NCBI RefSeq assembly: GCF_020519665.1
Contig: NZ_CP084703.1
Coordinates: 1,426,001-1,490,000 of the forward strand
Direction: 5' to 3'
DNA from: Bacillus shivajii
Lineage (GTDB): Bacteria > Bacillota > Bacilli > Bacillales > Salisediminibacteriaceae
Length of the DNA stretch: 64,000 bases
In this document: positions 39,672 to 47,676 of the stretch, piece by piece
How positions within the stretch are numbered: the first letter of the stretch is position 1
Layout: every line of letters starts with the position of its first letter
Notes under the pieces: generated by a model
What the model saw: the letters and a program-made list of their open reading frames with translations, nothing else
The model's database searches: none
Told to the model about the DNA's origin: nothing
Translations under genes and position numbers: made by a program

Positions 39672-40166
39672 TTACGCACCTTCTTGACAGTTTGTTTGAA
39701 TGAATTCATATGCTTCTTCTTCGCTCATATCTTTGACAATCATGAGTTCGCTCGCAATAAACTGTTTTGCTCTGTCTAAGTTTTTGCGATCTTCCATATG
39801 TAACCCATTTGTACGCTCTCCCTCTTTAGATGTCAAGTTTGCAATGACCATTGCGGCATCAATAATGCAACCAGATTTTAATAATGTTTCGTTCTCTTTA
39901 GAGTAAGGTCGGGCTACTTCATTCTTGGGAGTTGCTTCGGTCGGTTTTAACGCAGTAACAACCTCATCTATTTGTGATGGTTGGATTACTTTTCTTAGTC
40001 CTGAAGAGGTTACACGATTTTCTGGTAGCATAAGGGTGACATGATTCAGAGGAAAATAAACAACAAAATAGCTTAGTTTTTCTCCTAGAATATCTTTTTC
40101 TTCAATATCTTTTATCATTCCTGCTCCGTGAAAGGGATATACGACATGATCACCGACTGTAAACAT
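39672..40166 (-). CDS. CarD/CdnL-family transcription regulator
   Basis: A 164-aa protein with an N-terminal CarD/CdnL/TRCF RNA polymerase interaction domain: FTVGDHVVYPFHGAGMI, ILGEKLSYFVVYFP and LPENRV. The C-terminal helical domain (about 70-164) would bind promoter DNA in CarD proteins. The closest B. subtilis protein I recall is YdeB, located elsewhere. ATG 40166 is seven bases after GGAGG; the ATG at 40172 touches that site. Its place between ispH and yqfQ is not in the B. subtilis order. Confidence 0.85.
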   Translation of the reverse strand: MFTVGDHVVYPFHGAGMIKDIEEKDILGEKLSYFVVYFPLNHVTLMLPENRVTSSGLRKVIQPSQIDEVVTALKPTEATPKNEVARPYSKENETLLKSGCIIDAAMVIANLTSKEGERTNGLHMEDRKNLDRAKQFIASELMIVKDMSEEEAYEFIQTNCQEGA

Positions 40167-40251
40167 AGGCATTCCTCCATTAACATATTAACCCTATTGT
40201 AACATAAATAAAATTAAATTTAAAATTTTACTATGTATCTGTAGAATAGTC

Positions 40252-40297
40252 AACAAAAAAATGAAGGAAGGCCAGTTATATCAAGGGAAACTGACCT
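40252..40297 (-). terminator. Terminator after yqfQ
   Basis: Minus-strand AGGTCAGTT / AACTGGCCT stem, then TCCTTCATTTTTTTG. It overlaps the yqfQ stop codon. Confidence 0.7.
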
Positions 40298-40922
40298 ACA
40301 CGTAAAGTTTCGGAGCTGGATACTGGCTATTTGTTTTTGATGACTGCGATGATTTTTTATGATTAGGTGTTTGAGTTTTGCCTTTTGATGGGCTTTTTCT
40401 TTTTTTCTTTTTCTTAGGAGAATTTGTATCTTTTTTTTGTTCTTTCTTTTCTTTGTCTTCTCCTACTTTAATTTCCTCTGCATCCTCAAGAACTTCTTCG
40501 GCATCGTTACTATCATCTGACTCTTCGTCATCAGAGCTTTGCAGCATAGCGATTATTTGTGGTAAGGATTTCACAAGTGGTCCATATTGCTGAACCATAG
40601 GACTTACTGTTTGCACGACTTGAACGACCTTTTGTGCATTTTGGACAAGCCCTAATATATTTTGTAATCCTCCGCCAGTACTTGCTGCTGTACTTGCAGT
40701 GTTCATCATTTGACTTACACCAGCTTGTGTTGCAGGGGATCCGCCACCAAATAATTTAGAAAGAAGACCGCCTGCACCTGGGTTACTTGTTGGAACTTGC
40801 TGTGGCATCCCTCCTCCAAAGAACGAGCGTTGAAACATCTGTCCTTGTGGTTGTGAAAACCCGCCTGAGAATCCACCAAAAGGATTTGGATTAGTTGGAG
40901 GTTGGGGGCGTGGTCCGAACAT
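40296..40922 (-). CDS. yqfQ: YqfQ/VrrA family protein
   Basis: A 208-aa low-complexity protein. Residues 1-60 are rich in Pro, Gly, Phe and Gln (FGGFSGGFSQPQGQMF). The middle has the family core LLSKLFGGG, then GLQNILGLVQNAQKVVQ and YGPLVKSLPQIIAML. The C-terminal 80 residues are acidic then very Lys-rich. This pattern matches YqfQ of B. subtilis and VrrA of B. anthracis; function is unknown, with a spore-coat-like look. ATG 40922 follows AAAGG by nine bases. Confidence 0.85.
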   Translation of the reverse strand: MFGPRPQPPTNPNPFGGFSGGFSQPQGQMFQRSFFGGGMPQQVPTSNPGAGGLLSKLFGGGSPATQAGVSQMMNTASTAASTGGGLQNILGLVQNAQKVVQVVQTVSPMVQQYGPLVKSLPQIIAMLQSSDDEESDDSNDAEEVLEDAEEIKVGEDKEKKEQKKDTNSPKKKKKRKSPSKGKTQTPNHKKSSQSSKTNSQYPAPKLYV

Positions 40923-41172
40923 ACTGACCATCCTTTCGAAAAACAATATCTTCTCTGTTTAATGTATTCATTTACCCAAAAAATGTTTGGGCGCTTTAGA
41001 AATGACCCAAAATAATAAGAGAACAATATTTCGATACAGCAATAGAAATCATAGAAGTTTCGGAGCTTTTGTCGAGATAAGTGGAAAATACTTGATCGTT
41101 CGTGATAAAATATGTAATTAGCACGAATACGAAACAAAAAAATAATGAAAGATCATGAAAGAAGGAACGATA

Positions 41173-42465
41173 ATGTCACATAACTTTGAACGATTTCAAT
41201 TATCTTCATATTTGATTGATGCATTAACAAATCAAAATATATCTTTGCCGACAGAAATTCAGGAACGTTTGATCCCTGCAATTAAAAATGGTAAGGATGT
41301 TATTGGCCAATCACAAACTGGTACAGGTAAAACGTTAGCCTTTTTATTACCTGTGTTAGATAATATTGATGTAAATAGTCGAGAAACTCAAGCAGTTATT
41401 ACAGCTCCAACAAGAGAGTTAGCCAACCAGTTATATGAGGAATTAAAAAAGTTAACAGATGCTTCCGATGAAGTGAAATCACAACTTGTAACGGGTGGAA
41501 CGGATCGACTTAGAATGATCGAAAAGCTTAAGCAACGTCCACATATCGTGGTAGGAACACCAGGAAGAATTGCGGATATGATTAAAGAGAAAGCATTAGC
41601 TGTTCACCATGTGCGTACATTTGTGGTCGATGAAGCTGACCAAATGCTTGATATGGGATTCATTGAAGATGTTGATCGTGCAGCAGCTCATATGGGTGAT
41701 GAGTTACAAATGCTCGTATTCTCTGCGACGATTCCTGAAAAACTTCAGCCGTTTCTAAAAAAATATTTATCAAATCCTCGTCACGTTCATGTTCAACCTA
41801 AAGAAACATCACCAAAAAAAATTGAGCACTGGCTAATCCCAGACCGTGACCGTGACAGAAAAGAATTATTAAAAAATATCGTCAAAAACGTAAATCCGTT
41901 TTTAGCCGTTATTTTTGTAAATAAGAAAGAAACAGCTGATGAAGTATATGAGGCTCTTGTCGAGGAAGGGTTAAATGTCGATCGTCTTCACGGAGGGATC
42001 AGTCCTCGTGAACGTAAAAAAGTCATGAAACGTCTTCAAGCTGCTGAAGTGCAATATTTAGTTGCATCAGACCTTGTTGCGCGAGGGATTGATGTGAAAG
42101 GGATTAGTCATATTATCAATTATGAAATTCCGAAAGAGCTTGAATATTATGTTCACCGTGTTGGCCGAACCGCTAGAGCAGGATGGGACGGTATTGCATT
42201 AACGTTATATGGACGAAACGACGAGATGTCAATTGATAAGCTAGAAAAACAAGGAATCAATTTTAAATTGAAAGAATTGAAAAAAGGTGAATGGGTCGAC
42301 CTTGAGCGTAGAAAACGTCAACCGAAAAAGACGAAGATTGAAAATCATGGAAAAGCTTTACCTAAGCCAAAGAAAGTAAAACCTGGATATAAGAAAAAAG
42401 CTCGCTATGAGCAAGAACAAAGAGATAGACGTCAACACAAAATGGAACGAAGAAGAAAAAAATAA
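41173..42465 (+). CDS. cshB: DEAD-box RNA helicase CshB
   Basis: A 430-aa ATP-dependent RNA helicase. Motifs in order: SLPTEIQERLIPAI (Q motif), SQTGTGKT (I), PTREL (Ia), TPGR (Ib), DEAD in VVDEADQML (II), SAT (III), VIFVNKKETA (IV), ARGIDVKGI (V) and HRVGRTAR (VI). The 60-residue C-terminal tail is basic, rich in Lys, Arg and Gln. ATG 41173 follows AAGGA; ATG 41155 is in frame upstream. This is YqfR by order; cold adaptation is its known context. Confidence 0.94.
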   Translation: MSHNFERFQLSSYLIDALTNQNISLPTEIQERLIPAIKNGKDVIGQSQTGTGKTLAFLLPVLDNIDVNSRETQAVITAPTRELANQLYEELKKLTDASDEVKSQLVTGGTDRLRMIEKLKQRPHIVVGTPGRIADMIKEKALAVHHVRTFVVDEADQMLDMGFIEDVDRAAAHMGDELQMLVFSATIPEKLQPFLKKYLSNPRHVHVQPKETSPKKIEHWLIPDRDRDRKELLKNIVKNVNPFLAVIFVNKKETADEVYEALVEEGLNVDRLHGGISPRERKKVMKRLQAAEVQYLVASDLVARGIDVKGISHIINYEIPKELEYYVHRVGRTARAGWDGIALTLYGRNDEMSIDKLEKQGINFKLKELKKGEWVDLERRKRQPKKTKIENHGKALPKPKKVKPGYKKKARYEQEQRDRRQHKMERRRKK

Positions 42466-42523
42466 AAAGGCAATGTTTATAGAGGTGAGCCTTTGAACAA
42501 TTGCTATAGGAAAAGGTGAGAGG

Positions 42524-43423
42524 ATGTTACTAGGGTCACATGTTTCAATGAGTGGGAAGAAGATGCTTCTTGCAGCAGGGGAAGAAGCTGCATCTTATGG
42601 GGCTACAACATTTATGGTTTATACAGGAGCTCCTCAAAACACAAGACGTAAGCCGATTGAAGAGCTCAACATAGAAGCGGGTAAAACATTTATGGAAGAG
42701 AATGGACTGTCCAATATTGTTGTACATGCTCCATACATCATTAATATTGGAAACTCTCAAAAGCCTGAAACGTTTGAGTTAGGCGTGAACTTTCTTAAAA
42801 GCGAAATAGACCGAACAGAGGCATTAGGTGCTAAACAAATCGTTCTTCATCCAGGAGCACACGTTGGTGCAGGTGCAGATGAAGGAATTAAAAAGATTAT
42901 TGAAGGATTAAATGAAGTCATAGATCCTGACCAAGATGTACAAATTGCGCTTGAAACAATGGCAGGGAAAGGATCTGAATGCGGGCGTTCATTCGATGAA
43001 ATTGCCAAAATTATTGATGGCGTTACGCATAACGAAAAGTTATCTGTCTGCTTCGATACTTGTCACGTTCATGATGCAGGTTATGATATCGTCAATGACT
43101 TAGATCGTGTCATTAAAGAGTTTGACGAGACCATTGGCTTGGACCGATTAAAAGTATTACACATTAACGATAGTAAAAATGAGTGTGGATCTCGTAAAGA
43201 CCGTCACGAAAATATAGGGTTTGGTCATATAGGTTTTGAAGCATTAGAACGAATTCTATATCATGATTCATTTGAGAATATCCCAAAAATACTTGAGACT
43301 CCATACGTTGGGACAGATAAGAAAAACAAAAAAGCGCCTTACAAGCTCGAAATAGAAATGATTCGAGCTCGGAAATTTGACGAAAGCTTAAAAGATCAAA
43401 TAACAGAACAAGCGATGAAATAA
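42524..43423 (+). CDS. nfo: Endonuclease IV (AP endonuclease)
   Basis: A 299-aa zinc-dependent enzyme that cuts at abasic sites in base excision repair. Metal ligands and family motifs: [79 protein letters not shown] and ILETPY. Length is normal. AAAGGTGAGAGG precedes ATG. It is YqfS by order. Confidence 0.97.
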   Translation: MLLGSHVSMSGKKMLLAAGEEAASYGATTFMVYTGAPQNTRRKPIEELNIEAGKTFMEENGLSNIVVHAPYIINIGNSQKPETFELGVNFLKSEIDRTEALGAKQIVLHPGAHVGAGADEGIKKIIEGLNEVIDPDQDVQIALETMAGKGSECGRSFDEIAKIIDGVTHNEKLSVCFDTCHVHDAGYDIVNDLDRVIKEFDETIGLDRLKVLHINDSKNECGSRKDRHENIGFGHIGFEALERILYHDSFENIPKILETPYVGTDKKNKKAPYKLEIEMIRARKFDESLKDQITEQAMK

Positions 43424-43462
43424 AAAAAGCGAACCTGCTTAAGAAAGCGGGTTTGCTTTTTT
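43422..43462. terminator. Bidirectional terminator, nfo / yqfT
   Basis: AAAAAAGC-AACCTGCTT pairs with AAAGCGGGTT-GCTTTTTT; long A and T tracts on both sides fit the convergent genes. Confidence 0.92.
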
Positions 43463-43465
43463 TTA

Positions 43466-43741
43466 TTATATATCGAAATCGAGATACTGCTCATATGGTT
43501 TTAAGAGTTTACGGGCTTTTTTATATAATGATGGATCAAGAGCTTTCAACTCTCTATTTACTCTTTTTATTAACTGCTCATTACCGATATCAAAAGGCTC
43601 TTTATGCAAAATATTTAACATTTCGTTCGCTTGCTTTACGGTAAGTTTTATATCGTTTTCCATCGCTAAGCGAATTAATTCTTTTGCAGTCAAAGAACGG
43701 ATTCTTTGGTTGACCATTTGGCGGATAACAGGATTTACCAT
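43466..43741 (-). CDS. yqfT: DUF2624 family protein (YqfT-like)
   Basis: A 91-aa helical protein: NPVIRQMVNQRIRSLTAKELIRLA, then LTVKQANEMLNIL and an acidic/basic C-terminus. The block pattern fits DUF2624, and yqfT lies after nfo in B. subtilis. AGGGGG on the minus strand lies about ten bases before ATG 43741. No function is known. Confidence 0.8.
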   Translation of the reverse strand: MVNPVIRQMVNQRIRSLTAKELIRLAMENDIKLTVKQANEMLNILHKEPFDIGNEQLIKRVNRELKALDPSLYKKARKLLKPYEQYLDFDI

Positions 43742-43857
43742 AAGATGATTTCCCCCTCATACATGTGATAATCTGACCGAAAAAGCCTTCTTTAAAGCGT
43801 ATGGTTAATTGTTTAAAGTGTGCCTCCATAGTGATAATTTTATATAAATTTAATAAT

Positions 43858-44632
43858 TGAATGAATTTCATAATTACGTTTTTTGCGCAGTGAAACGAAT
43901 GATTTTATAAATACTTCATTAAATGTACGTTTTATTTGTACTATCAGAATTTATATTTTATGGTCGATAGATAAGTGCTCCTGCGGTTACTCGTCGCAGC
44001 TCGGAGTAATGTCGAGGAAGCCGTTGCTTTGTGCTCCTGCGCCGCTACGCTTGCTCGTCGCAGCTCGAAGGGATTTCGAAGAAGCCGTTGCTCGTTGCTC
44101 CTGCGGTTACTCGTCGCAACTCGACGTTTAATCATAGGAGTTGAGCTTGTGGCAACTAAGGCTTTCGCCATTAAGACTTGCACTAAAGCATAAGAGCTTC
44201 TAAGTAAGCACACTTCGCTTACTAAGAATCTCTTTAACGAAAAGCCAAGTTTTGTTTACACTATAAGAATGTATAAAATTTTAGCTAAGAAGCAATTTCG
44301 GCGTAGTGAAAATTTCTATGTGTATAGTTATGTTCACCGGCTAAATACCCGACATCCTGTCGGAACGCCGGTGTTAGCACGTCCTGTGCGTTACAACTAC
44401 GCCTTTGTCTTCGCCTTAAAGGCTCGCCAATCGGCGAGTTTTCTTTAGAAGTGAACGTAACAAAAGATGGCGACTTCCGGAGGATCTGCGCAGTCTGAAG
44501 ATCCACTTAGGCGAAGAGTTGTTGAGCCTAAGTTAGCTGAAGACAAGCCCTCGAGAAAGCGTCCGTCTGAAGTGAAGTTCACACTCATCATTCGGAATTC
44601 CGCATGATATTTTGAGTTATGAAATTGATTCA
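43858..44632. repeat. MITE-like element, copy 2 (775 bp, with nested GC-rich insert)
   Basis: Left end TGAATGAATTTCATAA (43858-43873) and right end TTATGAAATTGATTCA (44617-44632) are the same as in copy 1. Block A is 43858-43938, block B 44448-44490 (43 bp) and block C 44496-44632 (137 bp, without indels against copy 1). Here the insert lies between A and B (43939-44447, 509 bp), a different junction from copy 1. The insert carries TCCTGCGGTTACTCGTCGCA twice (43979-43998, 44099-44118), TCCTGCGCCGCTACGCTTGC (44035 on) and a double hairpin (44335-44389). No transposase. Confidence 0.78.
44335..44389. repeat. RTCCT-loop double hairpin element, diverged copy
   Basis: The outer stem CACCGGC (44335-44341) / GCCGGTG (44367-44373) is perfect. 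Inside it is CCGAC-ATCCT-GTCGG (44349-44363), and after it GCAC-GTCCT-GTGC (44377-44389). Compared with GCCAC/GTGGC and GGAC/GTCC in the other copies, both stems differ at paired positions that keep pairing. Confidence 0.75.
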
Positions 44633-44641
44633 ATAAGATGA

Positions 44642-44670
44642 TTGAAAAAGATGTTAAGAGCATATATAAT
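44642..44670 (+). promoter_or_regulatory. Sigma-A promoter of the manganese-type ABC operon
   Basis: TTGAAA (44642-44647), 17 bases, TATAAT (44665-44670). It begins nine bases after the end of the MITE-like element. Confidence 0.75.
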
Positions 44671-44684
44671 TAATAATAACGAAA

Positions 44685-44700
44685 GTTTCCCTAAGGAAAC
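44685..44700. promoter_or_regulatory. Putative MntR box
   Basis: GTTTCCCTAAGGAAAC is a near-perfect palindrome that resembles the MntR operator consensus as I recall it (TTTGCCTTAAGGAAAC). It lies just downstream of the -10, about +8 to +23, where a bound repressor would block initiation when manganese is plentiful. Confidence 0.65.
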
Positions 44701-44822
44701 ATTTTAAAAAATGTACAACATTTTCGTTTGTAGTCACAATGGTTGGTGTAACGACATATATATAGATGACATGAATTAGGTAGAAGTATGAAAAAATGAT
44801 CGTCATGAACGGAGGAATAACA

Positions 44823-45581
44823 ATGAATTTAAATGAGACGATCGATGTACGTGATTTATCCGTACATTACCAAGGCCACCTTGCTTTAAAACAAATTACT
44901 TTTAAAGCAACGAAAGGAAACATCATTGGTGTAATTGGTCCAAATGGTGCAGGCAAATCAACATTAATGAAAGCGATGCTTGGTCTAGAAAAAAGTAAAG
45001 GTGAAGTAAGCTTTTTTGGCAATAATATTAAAAATATCCGTAAGTCGATCGCATATGTTCCTCAACGAAATTCGATCGACTGGGACTTTCCAGTACGTGT
45101 AGAAGACGTTGTCTTAATGGGGCGTTATATGCATGTACCACTTTTAAAGAAAATTAGGCGTAAAGATCGTGAACGTGCAAAAAGTGCACTTAGAAAGGTT
45201 GGTATGGAAGATTTCGCCAAGAGGCAAATAGGTGAACTTTCAGGTGGTCAGCAACAACGTGTCTTTATTGCGCGTGCATTAGCGCAAGATGCTGAATTAT
45301 TCTTTTTAGATGAGCCATTTGTAGGTATAGATGTCAAGTCAGAAGAAATCATTGTGGATTTATTACATGAATTAAGAAATGATGGAAAAACAATATTTGT
45401 AATTCATCATGACTTAAGTAAAGTTGAAAAATATTTTAATGAATTAATCCTTTTAAACCAAGAACTCATTGAGGCTGGTCCCGTCAAAGATGTCTACCGT
45501 CCAGAGTATTTAAAGCAGGCTTACCAAGGAAATGCGGCAGTGATTGATGATGGAAAAGAGATGGTGGTGGTTACACCTTGA
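44823..45581 (+). CDS. mntB: Metal (probably manganese) ABC transporter, ATP-binding protein
   Basis: A 252-aa ABC ATPase. Walker A is GPNGAGKST, the Q-loop is in VPQRNSIDWDFP, the signature is LSGGQQQR, Walker B FFLDEPF, and the H-loop HHD. The QRNSIDWDFPVRVEDVVLMGR stretch is typical of the Mn/Zn/Fe chelate family, nearest to Mn importers. ATG 44823 follows CGGAGGA; ATG 44796 is also in frame. The MntR-like box supports manganese. The permease gene overlaps its stop. No solute-binding protein gene is next to it. Confidence 0.8.
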   Translation: MNLNETIDVRDLSVHYQGHLALKQITFKATKGNIIGVIGPNGAGKSTLMKAMLGLEKSKGEVSFFGNNIKNIRKSIAYVPQRNSIDWDFPVRVEDVVLMGRYMHVPLLKKIRRKDRERAKSALRKVGMEDFAKRQIGELSGGQQQRVFIARALAQDAELFFLDEPFVGIDVKSEEIIVDLLHELRNDGKTIFVIHHDLSKVEKYFNELILLNQELIEAGPVKDVYRPEYLKQAYQGNAAVIDDGKEMVVVTP

Positions 45582-46444
45582 TTGATCAAATTTCATTATT
45601 TATTGATCAGCTAATTCGATACCCATACTTACAAAATGCGATGATGGCTGCAATTTTTGTGGGCATTATATGTGGTGTTATTGGTTGTTTTATTATTATG
45701 CGTGGAATGGCACTGATGGGTGATGCAATCTCCCACGCTGTTTTACCTGGTGTAGTTATTGCTTACATGTTAGGTGCAAGTTTTTTCATTGGAGCTGTTA
45801 TTACTGGGGTATTAACAGCACTTGCAATCGGCTACATCTCACAAAATAGCCGAATCAAAGAGGATTCTGCAATTGGAATTATGTTTACGGCAATGTTTGC
45901 TCTAGGTGTTGTCATGATTACCGCACTCCAAGGGACAAATGTTGATTTATGGCACATTTTATTTGGAAATGTGTTAGCAGTATCAACAACAGACTTATGG
46001 ATGACAGCGGGAATTGGTGTTTTTGTTATCGGAGCGATTATTATTTTTTACAGACCATTATTACTAAGTACATTTGATGAGACGATGGCAAAAGCAACCG
46101 GCCTTCCGGTAAAGTTTATTCATTACATGCTTATGCTATTATTATCATTAGTTACTGTAGCTTCACTACAAACAGTGGGTATTATTTTAGTCGTAGCGAT
46201 GTTAATTACACCTGGTGCAACAGCCTATTTATTAACTGAGCGTTTCTCGGTTATGCTTTTCTTATCAGCTGTATTCGGCGTCACATCTGCAATAAGCGGT
46301 TTGTTTTTCTCAGTAATATATGATGTCTCTTCGGGTGCATCGATCGTTCTAGTCGCATCATTTTTGTTTTTAATTGCATTTTTGTTTTCACCAAAACAAG
46401 GGTTGATTCCAAGAATGTTTCGTTCCCCTTTAAAAGAATCGTAA
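45578..46444 (+). CDS. mntC: Metal (probably manganese) ABC transporter, permease
   Basis: A 288-aa permease of the ABC-3 (ZnuB/MntC) family with eight or nine membrane helices. Family signatures: CFIIMRGMALMGDAISHAVLPGV and IILVVAMLITPGATAYLL. The start is TTG 45578, overlapping the stop of the ATPase gene by four bases, with GGTGGTGG before it. The metal is inferred from the operator and the ATPase. A terminator follows, so the operon has just two genes. Confidence 0.82.
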   Translation: MIDQISLFIDQLIRYPYLQNAMMAAIFVGIICGVIGCFIIMRGMALMGDAISHAVLPGVVIAYMLGASFFIGAVITGVLTALAIGYISQNSRIKEDSAIGIMFTAMFALGVVMITALQGTNVDLWHILFGNVLAVSTTDLWMTAGIGVFVIGAIIIFYRPLLLSTFDETMAKATGLPVKFIHYMLMLLLSLVTVASLQTVGIILVVAMLITPGATAYLLTERFSVMLFLSAVFGVTSAISGLFFSVIYDVSSGASIVLVASFLFLIAFLFSPKQGLIPRMFRSPLKES

Positions 46445-46881
46445 CGTTTAACAAAGGAATATAAAGGGGAAAAAGGTCTTCGTGTGGTCACGAGGCCTTT
46501 TTTGTTACGAGAATTGATTAAAGGGTGGTTGATAGTAGCACTTTAACTAAGGTTTATTTTTAGTTCGAGACTTGGTGATACTTAATTTTGATTCTAGTTA
46601 ATTAGGTATGTATGAGAAGAATATGATTGATCAGTTCAAAGTAAATATTGGCATTCATTAGCATCTTTTACAATTAACTGGGGTGGTTTTAATGGGATTT
46701 AGAGCATGTGTGAGAAAAATGCCCTTATAAAGAGAAAGTAGTTCATAATTTAAATAAATACTTAGATATCATTCTTCTACACTCACCTATCTCGAGCAAA
46801 AGGGTTGATTTATGATATGTAATCATATATCATTCACAATTGTGCATAGATGGTGCACTGTTCGTTTAGGAGGGACAAAAA
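46445..46881. other. Gap between the Mn operon and the transglycosylase gene
   Basis: After the terminator (46471-46504) there are 377 AT-rich bases without a supported gene. A palindromic stretch ATGATAT-(8)-ATATCAT (46813-46834) lies 48 bases before the next gene and could be an operator. A 12-codon open frame after GGGGTGG near 46692 is too short to call. Confidence 0.5.
46471..46504 (+). terminator. Terminator of the Mn transporter operon
   Basis: AAAGGTCTTCGTG pairs with CACGAGGCCTTT (one G-U), then TTTT. Confidence 0.9.
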
Positions 46882-47598
46882 ATGAAATTATTAAAAGTAT
46901 TATTCTTATTATTAACGATCCTTATTTTAGGTGGAGCAACTTTTTATACTGGAAATGAATATGTGAAAATGAAGGAGAAGGTTGAAGAGTTAGAGTCTGA
47001 AAAAGAAGAACAATTAGCAGAACAGCAACTTGAATTAGAAATTCACCAGATGAAAACTTATATCGACCATATTCCTGAAGGTTATGATGTATCAGGATAT
47101 GATACATGGCTTCATGCTAAACACGTTGCGGATTATTTGTATGAAGATAGTGAAGGTCGCTTTGATCGAAATTGGGGAAAATTTTTAGCATTAGAAGCCG
47201 AGCGTAAAGGTATCGACCCCTTTCTAGTGTACGAGCTATTAAAGGTTGAAACTGGTGGTATGTTTGACCCTGAAACAGTGGGTCCTGAAACGAAATATGG
47301 ACATGCATATGGATTAGCTCAGTTTATGAAAAATACAGGTCCATGGATTGCAGAGATGGCAGGTCTTCCATATGATGATGAAATGTTATTTGATCCGTAT
47401 TACTCTATTCAACTTTCTGTCACATACCTTGATTTTTTATATAAAGAATATGAAGATTGGGATTATGCATTAACTGCATATCATCGTGGAATGTATGGAT
47501 TAGAAGCTTATATTGAAGAAAATGGACATGCAGCGAGCTGGTATGCTGTCGAAATTCAAGAAAATGCAGAGCAAGCATCATTAGTAGCTGTAGAATAA
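46882..47598 (+). CDS. Membrane-anchored lytic transglycosylase (SLT fold)
   Basis: A 238-aa exported cell-wall enzyme. Residues 1-22 are a signal anchor; a coiled coil (about 28-60) rich in Glu/Gln follows. The SLT-like domain (about 95-225) shows VYELLKVETGGMF with the likely catalytic Glu, YGHAYGLAQFM (the G-L-x-Q motif) and YALTAYHRG near the end. It would cleave peptidoglycan between MurNAc and GlcNAc outside the membrane. AGGAGGG precedes ATG. Expressed alone, terminator after it. Confidence 0.85.
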   Translation: MKLLKVLFLLLTILILGGATFYTGNEYVKMKEKVEELESEKEEQLAEQQLELEIHQMKTYIDHIPEGYDVSGYDTWLHAKHVADYLYEDSEGRFDRNWGKFLALEAERKGIDPFLVYELLKVETGGMFDPETVGPETKYGHAYGLAQFMKNTGPWIAEMAGLPYDDEMLFDPYYSIQLSVTYLDFLYKEYEDWDYALTAYHRGMYGLEAYIEENGHAASWYAVEIQENAEQASLVAVE

Positions 47599-47633
47599 TT
47601 TTTATTCTTTTAGACGGATATTAAGCTGAAATA

Positions 47634-47672
47634 AAGCCGCAACGAGTATAAACTCAGTTGCGGCTCTTTAAC
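47634..47672. terminator. Bidirectional terminator, transglycosylase / ppk
   Basis: AAAGCCGCAAC-AGT pairs with ACT-GTTGCGGCT, T-rich on both outer sides; sits between convergent genes. Confidence 0.88.
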
Positions 47673-47676
47673 ATAT

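Noticed and set aside
41082-41111. Sigma-A promoter for cshB (TAAAAT at 41106)
   Set aside because: No acceptable -35 hexamer at 16 to 18 bases.
46692-46730. 12-codon open frame after GGGGTGG
   Set aside because: Too short, with no family match; it may be chance.
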